Origin: Pigmentiphaga sp033795525 | GTDB taxonomy: Bacteria > Pseudomonadota > Gammaproteobacteria > Burkholderiales > Burkholderiaceae_B | Length of the DNA: 64,000 nucleotides | Assembly: GCF_033795525.1 (NCBI RefSeq) | Contig: NZ_JARYGM010000002.1 | Coordinates: 744,001-808,000 of the forward strand | Direction: 5' to 3' | Shown: piece by piece, positions 55,937-64,000 of the stretch | Numbering within the stretch: the stretch's first letter is position 1 | Layout of the letters: each line of letters starts with the position of its first letter | Program-made: the position numbers and the translations under genes | Notes under the pieces: model-generated | Database searches by the model: none | Told to the model about the DNA's origin: nothing | What the model saw: the letters and a program-made list of their open reading frames with translations, nothing else

Positions 55937-57369
55937 GCGCCGTCTTGGGCCTTGGAGAACCGCCGCTGTCGCTGGCCGATACCGCCCGCTTGATCCGCGC
56001 AGGCGTGGTCTCGCCCGAGGAAGTGGTCGAACGGGCGCTGCAACGCATTCAGGATCTCGATCCCGCGCTGCATGCTTTTGTCACGTTGGCTGCCGACGGC
56101 GCGCGGCAGGCAGCCCGCACCGCGCGCGATGAAATCCGCGCAGGCAGGTGGAGGGGCCCGCTGCACGGCATTCCTGTGGGCTTGAAAGACGTCATCGACA
56201 TGGCGGACGTTCCCACCATGGCGCAATCGCGGCAACTTGCCCACCACGTTCCCCGCCAGGATGCAACGGTCACCCGCAGATTGAAAGACGCCGGCGCCCT
56301 TCTCGCCGGAAAACTCACCACCCACGAGTTCGCTTTTGGCGCCCCGTCATGGGGTCCGCCAGGGCCGCCTGCCCGAAACCCGTGGGATCATGCCCGCTTC
56401 GCCGGCGGTTCATCGAGCGGCGCCGCCGTGGCAATCGCGTCCGGCATGCTGTTCGGTGCCATCGGCACCGATACCGCGGGGTCGGTCAGAAGCCCGGCAG
56501 CGCTGTGCGGCGTGGCGGGCTTCAAGCCCGGGCGGCAGCACATCGATAGGTGCGGAATCCTGCGACTGGCGGGCAGTCTGGATGCCGTCGGCGTACTGGC
56601 CTGGACCGTCGAAGATTGCGCCATTCTGTATGAGGCGATTGCCGCGCATCGGCAAGCGACCGGATCCGCGCGCCCCGACGCCTTTCCCATGCTGGATCGT
56701 GATCTGCGGGGTTTGCGCATAGGCGTGATCCGGCACTTCTATACCAAGGACGCCCCGATCAGCGACGACGGCCAGACCGCTATCGAGGACGCGCTGGAGG
56801 TGTTCCGGTCTCTGGGCTGCCGGGTTCAGGACGTCACGCTTGCGCCCCTGCCCGAATGGAATGCCACCGGCATGCTGATGCTGCTGGCAGAAGCCTTTGC
56901 ACTGCACGAGCCGTGGCTACGCGGAAGCGACCACCTTTACGGCGAATCGCTGCGTGATGCGCTGCTGCTGGGTGCCACCATAACGGCCGCCGACTACCTG
57001 CACGCATGCGATCACGGACGCCGCCTGGCAGCCACGCTCGACGCCGCATTTGACCGCGTCGACCTGTTGGTCACCGCCATCCAGCCCGGCGAGGCGCCCG
57101 CGTTGGCCAATATCGGCAAATGGAGTTTTCTCGAGCGGCCAAGCTACGGAATTCCATTCAATGTCAGCGATCACCCTGCCCTCTCGATATGTTGTGGAAT
57201 GGGACGCCGGGGACTGCCGCTGGCAGTCCAGCTGGTGGCGGCACGCAACGGTGAAAATACCTTGCTGCGCGCCGGCCATGCCTACGAGCTCGCGGCCGAT
57301 CCGCGCGACCGTCGCCCGGGCGCAAGCAACCCTGTCGATGCCGCCTGCAATGGCATAAATCCTGCTTGA
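55933..57369 (+). CDS. Amidase-signature hydrolase (AtzE-like)
   Basis: 478-residue amidase-signature enzyme. The Ser-cisSer-Lys triad is complete: Lys85 (VGLKDVID), Ser160 (GGSSSG) and nucleophile Ser184 (GTDTAGSVRSP), with spacings 75 and 24 as in fatty-acid amide hydrolase. With the AtzG-like partner it should hydrolyse an amide or carbamoyl group, releasing ammonia. Substrate unknown. Confidence 0.88.
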   Translation: MSAVLGLGEPPLSLADTARLIRAGVVSPEEVVERALQRIQDLDPALHAFVTLAADGARQAARTARDEIRAGRWRGPLHGIPVGLKDVIDMADVPTMAQSRQLAHHVPRQDATVTRRLKDAGALLAGKLTTHEFAFGAPSWGPPGPPARNPWDHARFAGGSSSGAAVAIASGMLFGAIGTDTAGSVRSPAALCGVAGFKPGRQHIDRCGILRLAGSLDAVGVLAWTVEDCAILYEAIAAHRQATGSARPDAFPMLDRDLRGLRIGVIRHFYTKDAPISDDGQTAIEDALEVFRSLGCRVQDVTLAPLPEWNATGMLMLLAEAFALHEPWLRGSDHLYGESLRDALLLGATITAADYLHACDHGRRLAATLDAAFDRVDLLVTAIQPGEAPALANIGKWSFLERPSYGIPFNVSDHPALSICCGMGRRGLPLAVQLVAARNGENTLLRAGHAYELAADPRDRRPGASNPVDAACNGINPA

Positions 57370-57469
57370 TCCCGCTGCAAGCTTTTGGAACCCCGTGGTA
57401 CGCACCGGTTGCGTGCGCCGCTGGTACGGCGCGGCGCACCGGCGCTCCTTTCAAGGTTGCTCGTTCTCC

Positions 57470-58450
57470 ATGACGCTTGGCCTTCTGCCTCACTTCGTGA
57501 ATACAGCCGCGCTGCGCTACTTCTATGAAGTGGCCCGCTACGGCTCGTTTCAGTTGGCCGAAGAGAAAATCCATATCGCGGCCTCAGCCATACGCCGCCA
57601 GATCCAGTTGCTGGAAGACGAGATCGGTACGCGGCTGTTTGTCCGGGACCGCACCGGCCTTCGCCTGACTCCAGCCGGCGAAGCGCTGCTCTACCGCGTA
57701 CGGCGCGCTATGAAAGAGCTAAGCACCGCGCGCGCCGAAATCGACGTGCTCCAGGGGGAACGCACCGGCAACGTCCGTATCGGTATCAATGAAACCGTCG
57801 CCCGCGAGTTTCTTCCCGGTTTCATGGAGCAATTCAATCGGGACTATCCCCGCATCACCTTCGAAATCGTCGTGGCCAACTCGCGTTCCCTGCCGGAAAT
57901 CCTGGCACGCGGCGATGTCGACATCATCCTCGGCTATGCCCTGCAAGCCCAGAACGGCATGCAGCAGGTCTTGTCCTATCCGTTGCACACCTGCGTGACG
58001 GTGCACAAGGACCATCCGCTGGCTACCCGCGCGTCGGTCAGAGTGGCGGACTTGGTAGACCAGACCTTCATCATGCCCAGCAACGATTCGCTCACGCGGC
58101 AGATCGTGAACGCCATCTTCGCCCGCGTCGCCATCAAGCCGGTATTCAACATCACCACGGATTCGTTCGAGTTCATTGCCGTCATGGTGGCCCGCGGTTT
58201 GGGCATCGGCTGCCAGGTCTGTTTATTCCCCGGTCCGGACCCCGAACGGCCCGAGCTGGTCTACGTTCCGATCCGGGACGTGCGCGTGCACTCGGCCATC
58301 CTGGCCTGTTGCATCGCGCAGGACGGACTGTCGAACATGGCAGCATCGCTGTGCCTGGAAGAACTGCGCAGCGCGCTGCACCGCTGGTGCACACGCTCGG
58401 ACCACCGCGCCGATGAAACCTCCCGGGACGGCGCCGTGACCCACTCCTAG
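57470..58450 (+). CDS. LysR-family regulator of the catabolic cluster
   Basis: 326-residue LysR-type regulator: ALRYFYEVARYGSFQLAEEK, AASAIRRQIQLLEDEIGTRL, then an effector domain (VRIGINETVAREFLPGFMEQ). It sits on the same strand in the middle of the cluster, 100 bp after the amidase and 102 bp before the hydantoinase-like gene. It may control both halves; the inducer is unknown. Confidence 0.87.
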   Translation: MTLGLLPHFVNTAALRYFYEVARYGSFQLAEEKIHIAASAIRRQIQLLEDEIGTRLFVRDRTGLRLTPAGEALLYRVRRAMKELSTARAEIDVLQGERTGNVRIGINETVAREFLPGFMEQFNRDYPRITFEIVVANSRSLPEILARGDVDIILGYALQAQNGMQQVLSYPLHTCVTVHKDHPLATRASVRVADLVDQTFIMPSNDSLTRQIVNAIFARVAIKPVFNITTDSFEFIAVMVARGLGIGCQVCLFPGPDPERPELVYVPIRDVRVHSAILACCIAQDGLSNMAASLCLEELRSALHRWCTRSDHRADETSRDGAVTHS

Positions 58451-58552
58451 GCCAGTGACGTTTTTTTCGCGGCTGCCGGATCATATTTTGTGTTGTTGCG
58501 GGCGGCGCGCGCCGATAGTCTTGGCACTGAATGGCCAACCGAGTAGCGAGTG

Positions 58553-59899
58553 ATGAGCGACTTCGACCTGGTGGTACGCGGCAACGTGGTTTTTCCCGAC
58601 CGGATACTGGAAGACGGTTTCGTGGCTGTCTCCGACGGACGGGTCGCACAGGTCGGCACCGGCACGCCGCCGGCGGCACGGGAACATCATGATTGCCGTG
58701 GCCAATGGGTGGTTCCCGGCGCCGTGGATGGCCAGACCCATACCGGCAGCGCCAATCACGAATGGCTGGGCCAGGGATCGCGCGCGGCAGCTGCCGGGGG
58801 CGTAACAACCTTTGTCGACATGCCCTACGATGAACCGGAACCGGCATGGGAGGCTGAAATCTTCCTTGCCAAGGCCCGCCGGGCTGACACGGAATGCCAC
58901 GTCGACGTCGCGTTATATGCGACCATCAAGCCCCAGGAAGGGCTCGCTGCCATCCCGGGTCTGATCGAAGCCGGCGCTTGCGCGTTTAAGTTTTCCACCT
59001 TCGAAGCCCACCCCAGCCGCTTTCCGCGCATCGACGATCAAGTCCTCCATGACGCCATGCGGCTCATTGCGCCGTCCGGCCTGCCTTGCGGAGTCCATAA
59101 CCAGGACCAGGAACTGACACGCGCCAATATTGCGCGGTTGCGCGCGGAAGGCGATACCGGCTGGGACGCTTTCCTGAAAGCCCACACCCCGCTGGTTGAG
59201 AACCTGGCGACGGCCCGCGTATACGAACTCGGCGCCTTGACGGGAGCCCGGGCGCATGCGGTGCACATTTCCCTTGCGCGCGGTTTCGAGCTCTGCTCCA
59301 TGTACCGACGAGCCGGCTATCGCGCGACTGCCGAAACCTGTGTTCAATACTTGATGCTGACGCACGAAGAACACTCCCGTCGGCTGGGTGCGCTCACCAA
59401 GCATTACCCGCCTATCCGCCCTCGAGCTGAAGTGGAAAAGCTCTGGACCCATATCGCGGCGGGAGACTGTGACTTCGTTTCTTCCGACCATGTTTCCTGG
59501 GGGCTCGAGCGCAAAGGCGATCCCGACATATTCAAGAATGCCTCCGGCGGACCTGGTCTGGAAACGCTGGTTCCCGCGATGTGGACCGGCTGCATGGAAC
59601 GCGACTTGCCGCCCACCACAGCGGTACGCCTGCTGAGCGATGGACCGGCGCGTTTTTTCGGGCTTGATCGAAAAGGGACGCTGGACGTGGGCAAGGATGC
59701 CGACCTGGTCGTACTGCAGCCGGGCTGCTTCGTTTACGACCCGTCGCGCAGCCAAGCCGCGGTCAATTGGAGCGCTTTCGAGGGCCGCACGTTTTCCGTC
59801 AAGGTCGCGGCGAGCTTTCTACGCGGCCGGTTGGCCTGGGACGGGACGCGTGTGGTGAATACCGCGGGCAGCGGCCGTTTCGTCCGCCCGGCCCGCTGA
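58553..59899 (+). CDS. Cyclic-amidohydrolase (hydantoinase/allantoinase/dihydroorotase-like)
   Basis: 448-residue TIM-barrel hydrolase that opens cyclic amides. Metal-site residues: His63 (DGQTHTG, with Gln61 where the first His of HxH usually lies), carboxylated Lys146 (CAFKFST), His182 (VHNQD), His238 (HAVHIS) and Asp312 (SSDHVSW). Start is ATG at 58553. Five bp before the DapA-like gene. A ring-opening step for a cyclic imide or ureide is expected. Confidence 0.85.
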   Translation: MSDFDLVVRGNVVFPDRILEDGFVAVSDGRVAQVGTGTPPAAREHHDCRGQWVVPGAVDGQTHTGSANHEWLGQGSRAAAAGGVTTFVDMPYDEPEPAWEAEIFLAKARRADTECHVDVALYATIKPQEGLAAIPGLIEAGACAFKFSTFEAHPSRFPRIDDQVLHDAMRLIAPSGLPCGVHNQDQELTRANIARLRAEGDTGWDAFLKAHTPLVENLATARVYELGALTGARAHAVHISLARGFELCSMYRRAGYRATAETCVQYLMLTHEEHSRRLGALTKHYPPIRPRAEVEKLWTHIAAGDCDFVSSDHVSWGLERKGDPDIFKNASGGPGLETLVPAMWTGCMERDLPPTTAVRLLSDGPARFFGLDRKGTLDVGKDADLVVLQPGCFVYDPSRSQAAVNWSAFEGRTFSVKVAASFLRGRLAWDGTRVVNTAGSGRFVRPAR

Positions 59900-59903
59900 C
59901 GCC

Positions 59904-60866
59904 ATGCATCTCACTACCGGGTTATCCCCCATGCCCTGCCTGACGACCGACGCCGCGGGCGTCTACGTAATCTCGGTCACGCCCTTCGCAGACGATGGCC
60001 GGCTGGACCTGGCGAGCGCCGATCGGCTGGTCGAGTTCTATCTCGAACGCGGTGCCGATGGCCTGACGCTGCTCGGCATGATGGGGGAAGCGCCCAAGTT
60101 GACGAGGGATGAGTCCATCGCCTTTGTCGCACGGATCCTGGAAAGCGTAGCGGGACGCGTACCGGTGGTCGTGGGCGTATCGGGGTCGGGTTATGCATCG
60201 ATGCGGGAACTGACCGAGGCGGTGATGGAACGAGGCGCCGCAGGGGTCATGGTGGCACCGCCTCCGCATCTGCGCAGTGACGAACAAATCCTGGGCTACT
60301 TCGCCGGCGTAGCGGAGGCTGTAGGGGCCGGCACGCCATTCGTGCTGCAGGACTTCCCGCTCTCGACGGGCGTCGTGCTGAGCGCTGCGGTCATTGCCCA
60401 GATCGCTCGCGCGCACTCCAACTGTGTGATGCTCAAGCACGAGGACTGGCCGGGCCTGGCCAAGATATCCGCGCTCCGCCAAGCCGAAGGGCGCGGCGAC
60501 ATGCCCCGCATAAGCATTCTGACCGGCAATGGCGGCGTCTTCCTGCCCGAGGAACTGGCACGTGGCGCCGATGGCGCCATGACCGGATTCGGCTTCCCTG
60601 AAATGATGGTGGACGTGCTCCGCGCACACCGGGACGGCGAGGCCGACTATGCGCGCGATCTGTTCGACGCCTACCTTCCCCTCGCACGCTACGAACAGCA
60701 GCCTGGGCTCGGCCTGGCGGTGCGCAAATACGTACTGGCGCAACGCGGCGCCATGGCCAGTGCCGCGCTACGCGCGCCCGGCCCTCGGCTGTCGCGGGAC
60801 GATATCGAGGATATTGAATGCCTGCTCGCACGCCAGGCGCGCCGTCTACGCGAACTCGAACATTGA
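59904..60866 (+). CDS. DapA-family Schiff-base lyase, atypical active site
   Basis: 320-residue TIM-barrel protein of the dihydrodipicolinate synthase/N-acetylneuraminate lyase family. The Schiff-base Lys is at about 178 (CVMLKHED). The usual Tyr of the LYNxP motif is replaced (LQDFP, Gln149), and GTTGE is GMMGE, so it is not a normal DapA. Probably an aldolase or hydratase for an aromatic-derived keto acid. The start could also be at 59931. Confidence 0.84.
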   Translation: MHLTTGLSPMPCLTTDAAGVYVISVTPFADDGRLDLASADRLVEFYLERGADGLTLLGMMGEAPKLTRDESIAFVARILESVAGRVPVVVGVSGSGYASMRELTEAVMERGAAGVMVAPPPHLRSDEQILGYFAGVAEAVGAGTPFVLQDFPLSTGVVLSAAVIAQIARAHSNCVMLKHEDWPGLAKISALRQAEGRGDMPRISILTGNGGVFLPEELARGADGAMTGFGFPEMMVDVLRAHRDGEADYARDLFDAYLPLARYEQQPGLGLAVRKYVLAQRGAMASAALRAPGPRLSRDDIEDIECLLARQARRLRELEH

Positions 60867-60972
60867 ACCGGGCCCGGTTCGAATTTTTCGCGTGCGGCTA
60901 CCGAAAAACTGGCCTTTACATCGCTTTGGCCTGGACTTTAGCCTCCATTCACCCACTCTTTCGAGGATCGCG

Positions 60973-61989
60973 ATGAACCTTCCACTCAAGGCCCTCCTGG
61001 CCATTGCCTTCGGTGTCATCCTGCCCGCTGTCGCAGGCGCGCAAACGCCGGTCAAGCTCGTGCTGGATTGGGCTTTCGAAGGTCCGCAATCGATGTGGAC
61101 TGCCGCCGCGGAAAGCGGCTGCTTTACCGACAAGGGCATCAAGCTTGGCATCGACCGCGGCATGGGTTCTGGCGACGCGATCAGCAAGGTCGCATCCGGC
61201 GCCTACAACATCGGCGTGGCGGACTTTGGCAGCGTGGTGGCCTACAACGCCGCGCATCCGGGCCAAAAACTGACCATCGTCTTCATCGTCAGCGATGCCT
61301 CGCCGCTGGCGGTCGTGGCCACCAAGAAGTCGGGCGTAGCCAAGCCCAAGGACCTGGAAGGAAAGCGCCTGGCCGGTCCCCAGGGCGAATCGGCGCGGGT
61401 CATGTTCCCGGCGTTCGCCAAGATAAACGGCGTCGATGCCGCCAAGGTGGAATGGGTCACGGTAACTCCCGACCTGCGGCAGGCCACGGTGGCCCAAGGC
61501 AAAGCCGACGGCGCCGCCGGCCACCTGAACACCATCCTCAAGGGACTGCGGGCGCTCAAGGTCTCGCGCGACGAGCTCGTGGTCCTGGATTACGCCTCGC
61601 ATGGCGTTAAGGTACCGGGCAATACGGTAATCGTGAAAGAGGAATGGGCCCGGGCCAACAAGAAAGCGGTGCAAGATTTCCTGAGCTGTACGGTCAAGGG
61701 CATCAAGATGACCATCGACGACCCCAAGGCGGCCATCGCCACGCTCAAGAAGTACAACTCGATGGTGGACAGCACGATCGAGCTGGACAACCTGGACTTC
61801 GCGACCAACATGATCGTCGTGACGCCCAACGTCAAGCAACATGGCTTCAGCTTCGTGGACGCGACCCGTTATGAGGCCGCACTTTCCATGGTGGCCGAGT
61901 CGTTGTCCGTCGCCAAGCCGGCTGTGGCGGATATTTGGTCCGGCGACTACCTGCCCCCGAAGTCCGAGCTGGCCTTCGAGTCCCGCTAG
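60973..61989 (+). CDS. ABC substrate-binding protein (NMT1/SsuA-like)
   Basis: 338-residue periplasmic receptor of the NMT1/TauA/ThiY type. Signal peptide LKALLAIAFGVILPAVAGAQ, then VKLVLDWAFEGPQSMWTAAA and NIGVADFGSVVAYNAA. Members bind sulfonates, pyrimidines or aromatic nitrogen compounds. GAGGATCGCG lies before the ATG. First gene of the cluster's importer. Confidence 0.88.
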   Translation: MNLPLKALLAIAFGVILPAVAGAQTPVKLVLDWAFEGPQSMWTAAAESGCFTDKGIKLGIDRGMGSGDAISKVASGAYNIGVADFGSVVAYNAAHPGQKLTIVFIVSDASPLAVVATKKSGVAKPKDLEGKRLAGPQGESARVMFPAFAKINGVDAAKVEWVTVTPDLRQATVAQGKADGAAGHLNTILKGLRALKVSRDELVVLDYASHGVKVPGNTVIVKEEWARANKKAVQDFLSCTVKGIKMTIDDPKAAIATLKKYNSMVDSTIELDNLDFATNMIVVTPNVKQHGFSFVDATRYEAALSMVAESLSVAKPAVADIWSGDYLPPKSELAFESR

Positions 61990-62050
61990 GAGCTGTCGTG
62001 CGATGCCGGCCAGTGCTTATCGGTCTCCGCCCCACCGGGAGGAACGCCGA

Positions 62051-62917
62051 GTGACGTTCCTTCCATTGACCGACCCGACTGGCGGCGAGCAGCCCCTGCG
62101 ACGGGCCGCGCTGACCGCTGTGCAGGCTCCCGCCGACATCCATGTCGATCTGCGGGGTGTGAGCCTCGTCTATGGCGAAGACGACGACCAGACGCTCGCG
62201 CTGGACAGGCTGACGCTGCAAGTGGAGCGCGGCGAGTTCGTCGCCGTAGTGGGGCCCTCGGGCTGCGGCAAATCGACGCTCATGAAGCTGGTGACGGGCC
62301 TGCTTGCGCCCGATGGCGGTAGTGTCTTTATCGATGGCAAGCGGGTGGACGGACCGGTGCGCAACGTCGGCATGGCGTTCCAAAACTCGACGCTGATGCC
62401 CTGGCGCACCACGCTGGACAACGTCATGCTTCCCTTCGAGATCGTCAAACCCCATAAGCACAAACTGCGGACACTTCGTGCCCAGTACGAAGAACGGGCC
62501 CGCAAAACCCTCGAGGAGGTCGGGCTCATCGAGTTCGCGCACAAATATCCGTGGGAGCTCTCGGGCGGCATGCAGCAGCGCGCCAACGTCTGCCGAGCGC
62601 TCGTCCACGAACCGCGCCTGTTGATGCTGGACGAGCCGTTCGGCGCCCTGGATGCCTTCACGCGGGAAGAGCTCTGGGTCATGACGCAACGTTTATGGCT
62701 GGAGCACCGTTTCAGCGCCATGCTGGTCACTCACGACCTGCGGGAAGCGGTATTCCTCGCCGACCGGGTCATCGTGCTGAGCAGGCGGCCGGGCCGCGTC
62801 GTGCTGGATCGCCGCATCGACATCCCACGCCCGCGCAGCGTGGCAGGCACCTACGATCCCGTGTTCGGCGAAATCGTGCAGGAGATCCACAGCAAAATCG
62901 TCGAGGCCCGCACATGA
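62051..62917 (+). CDS. ABC ATPase (SsuB/TauB-like)
   Basis: 288-residue ATPase with Walker A GPSGCGKST, AFQNSTLMPWRTTLDNVMLP, signature LSGGMQQRANVCRAL and Walker B LLMLDEPFGALD. GTG at 62051 has GGGAGG 8 bp upstream; an ATG at 62003 is possible. Its TGA overlaps the permease ATG. Confidence 0.9.
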   Translation: MTFLPLTDPTGGEQPLRRAALTAVQAPADIHVDLRGVSLVYGEDDDQTLALDRLTLQVERGEFVAVVGPSGCGKSTLMKLVTGLLAPDGGSVFIDGKRVDGPVRNVGMAFQNSTLMPWRTTLDNVMLPFEIVKPHKHKLRTLRAQYEERARKTLEEVGLIEFAHKYPWELSGGMQQRANVCRALVHEPRLLMLDEPFGALDAFTREELWVMTQRLWLEHRFSAMLVTHDLREAVFLADRVIVLSRRPGRVVLDRRIDIPRPRSVAGTYDPVFGEIVQEIHSKIVEART

Positions 62918-63705
62918 GCCTGACCAAACGGCAGCAACGGCGGCGCCATGCGGCCGCGCGGGCACTGATGCCCTGGCTGACGGCCGGGCTGGCGTTGATA
63001 GTGTGGCAGACCGTCTCTCGGCTCATGGGCGATGCCAGTCTGATGCTGCCCGCGCCCGGCGACATCATCGAAGCCATAGTCCGCCATTACGACGTCATCT
63101 GGACCAACGCCTGGCACACCTTGCTGACCACGCTGATCGGCTTTGCCGCCGCAGTCGCCGGCGGCCTCCTGATCGGCCTGTCCATCGGCGCCTCTCCCCT
63201 GGTCTACAGCGGTTTGTATCCGTTGCTGGTCGCTTTCAACGCAGTTCCGAAGGTGGCGCTCGTCCCCATCTTCGTCCTTTGGTTCGGCATCGGCCCCGTC
63301 CCCGCCGCGATCATGGCATTCGCACTGGCTGTATTCCCCATCATCGTGAACGTCGCGACCGGGCTCGCCACCATCGATCCTGAAACCGAGGACGTCATGC
63401 GCTCGCTCGGCGCGAACCGTTACGAAATCCTCACCAAAGTCGGCATTCCCCGCATGCTGCCTTACCTGTTCGCGTCCCTGAAAATTGCTATCACCCTGGC
63501 GTTCGTCGGCTCCGTGCTGTCGGAAACCGTGGCATCGAATACCGGGATCGGATTCCTGATGCAGGCGGCGTCCTCGCGCTTCGATGTAGCACTGGTTTTT
63601 GCCGGCCTGGTGGTCGTCGCCGCGCTCGCCGTCGTGGCCTACGGCCTCTGCGCCGTCGTAGAAATGCGCATGACGCGCTGGGCGCTGCGCGGCCAGCGCC
63701 GCTAG
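62914..63705 (+). CDS. ABC permease (SsuC/TauC-like)
   Basis: 263-residue permease with about six helices and the coupling loop MRSLGANRYEILTKVGIPRM. It ends the importer unit and the catabolic cluster. Its TAG stop overlaps the stop of the convergent permease gene in the palindrome CTAG (63702-63705). Confidence 0.9.
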   Translation: MSLTKRQQRRRHAAARALMPWLTAGLALIVWQTVSRLMGDASLMLPAPGDIIEAIVRHYDVIWTNAWHTLLTTLIGFAAAVAGGLLIGLSIGASPLVYSGLYPLLVAFNAVPKVALVPIFVLWFGIGPVPAAIMAFALAVFPIIVNVATGLATIDPETEDVMRSLGANRYEILTKVGIPRMLPYLFASLKIAITLAFVGSVLSETVASNTGIGFLMQAASSRFDVALVFAGLVVVAALAVVAYGLCAVVEMRMTRWALRGQRR

Positions 63706-64000
63706 CCCGGCGCCGCCTCGGCGCCGGCCCCGCCGGCCCTGCGCCGTACCCAATAAAGCACGCCCAGCAAGGCTATCCACACGGGGATCAGGAACACGGC
63801 GGCGCGAATGCCCGGCGTCAGATACATCACCACGAGTATCCCCAACATGAAGGCAAGGCACAAATAATTGGTCCAGGGATAGCCCAGGCTGCGGAAGGCG
63901 GTATGGCGGGACTGCCGGCGCATGCTTCGGCGGAACATCAGGTGCGTGAGGCTGATGATTCCCCAGTTGATGACGAGCGCGGCCACGACCAGCATCATTA
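63702..64000 (-). CDS. APC-family amino-acid permease, C-terminal part
   Basis: Only the last 99 or so residues lie in the window; the gene continues past its right edge. Two or more hydrophobic helices are visible with NWGIISLTHLMFRRSM and GYPWTNYLCLAFMLGILVVM, resembling the end of AroP/CycA-type transporters for aromatic amino acids or D-Ala/D-Ser/Gly. Which amino acid cannot be told from this part. Confidence 0.8.
   Translation of the reverse strand, partial: MMLVVAALVINWGIISLTHLMFRRSMRRQSRHTAFRSLGYPWTNYLCLAFMLGILVVMYLTPGIRAAVFLIPVWIALLGVLYWVRRRAGGAGAEAAPG

Noticed and set aside
51962..63705. Catabolic cluster as a genomic island inserted at tRNA-Gly
   Set aside because: The cluster lies on the 5' side of the tRNA, no integrase is present, and no duplicated tRNA 3' end was seen at the far side.

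Overview
This is a high-GC window that reads as a chromosome segment of a betaproteobacterium in Burkholderiales, most like Alcaligenaceae (Bordetella/Achromobacter). That is an inference from gene content: a Bug-type periplasmic receptor, a DUF2863 gene, an EarP/EF-P pair with Arg32, the recJ-prfB-lysS order, and an RpfE-type gene upstream of recJ. About 57 intact protein genes, one partial gene, two broken genes and three tRNAs are supported. No phage, insertion sequence or CRISPR array was seen.

Layout. 1-10.2 kb: relA, mtfA, then a leftward run lolC-lolD-tatD-comEC-hydrolase-ridA. 10.3-16.5 kb: a rightward run of an RpfE-type gene, recJ, prfB (with its programmed +1 frameshift), a short-chain dehydrogenase and lysS. 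16.6-21.4 kb: leftward genes including an unrecognised protein with a nuclease-like motif pattern, a truncated glyoxalase-like remnant, and the selenium pair selD-mnmH. 21.6-24.9 kb: a glutathione transferase pseudogene and acnA, which has a palindrome over its promoter. 25-28.1 kb: LysR regulator, CoA-transferase and an HMG-CoA-lyase-like gene. 28.2-38.3 kb: DUF2863, an SBF transporter, a glutathione transferase, cidA/lrgB with a divergent LysR gene, earP-efp, DUF1178, a membrane diguanylate cyclase and a small Fet4-like protein. 38.4-38.7 kb: a tRNA-Leu(UAA) gene split in its anticodon by a 245-bp group I intron. 38.8-44.5 kb: a malonate operon (gntR, malonyl-CoA decarboxylase, Bug receptor, enoyl-CoA hydratase, matB) with the palindrome CTTGTATACAAG upstream. 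44.5-51 kb: an Fbp/Afu-type ABC transporter and metNIQ. 51.2-52.0 kb: tRNA-Cys, a GFA protein and tRNA-Gly. 52.2-63.7 kb: a rightward catabolic cluster. 63.7 kb to the edge: the C-terminal end of an amino-acid permease.

How the genes work together. EarP would rhamnosylate Arg32 of the EF-P encoded next to it. SelD makes selenophosphate for MnmH, which selenates tRNA. MatB and malonyl-CoA decarboxylase convert malonate to acetyl-CoA under a GntR regulator. The 52-64 kb cluster holds two Rieske oxygenases, a hydroxylase beta subunit, an RraA-like lyase, an amidase with a tiny AtzG-like partner, a LysR regulator, a hydantoinase/allantoinase-like hydrolase, a DapA-like aldolase and an SsuABC/ThiXYZ-type importer. 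It looks like a complete uptake-and-degradation route for a nitrogen-containing ring compound. I cannot name the substrate from sequence alone, and this cluster is the best candidate for an undescribed pathway. The tRNA-Leu group I intron is the most striking single element.
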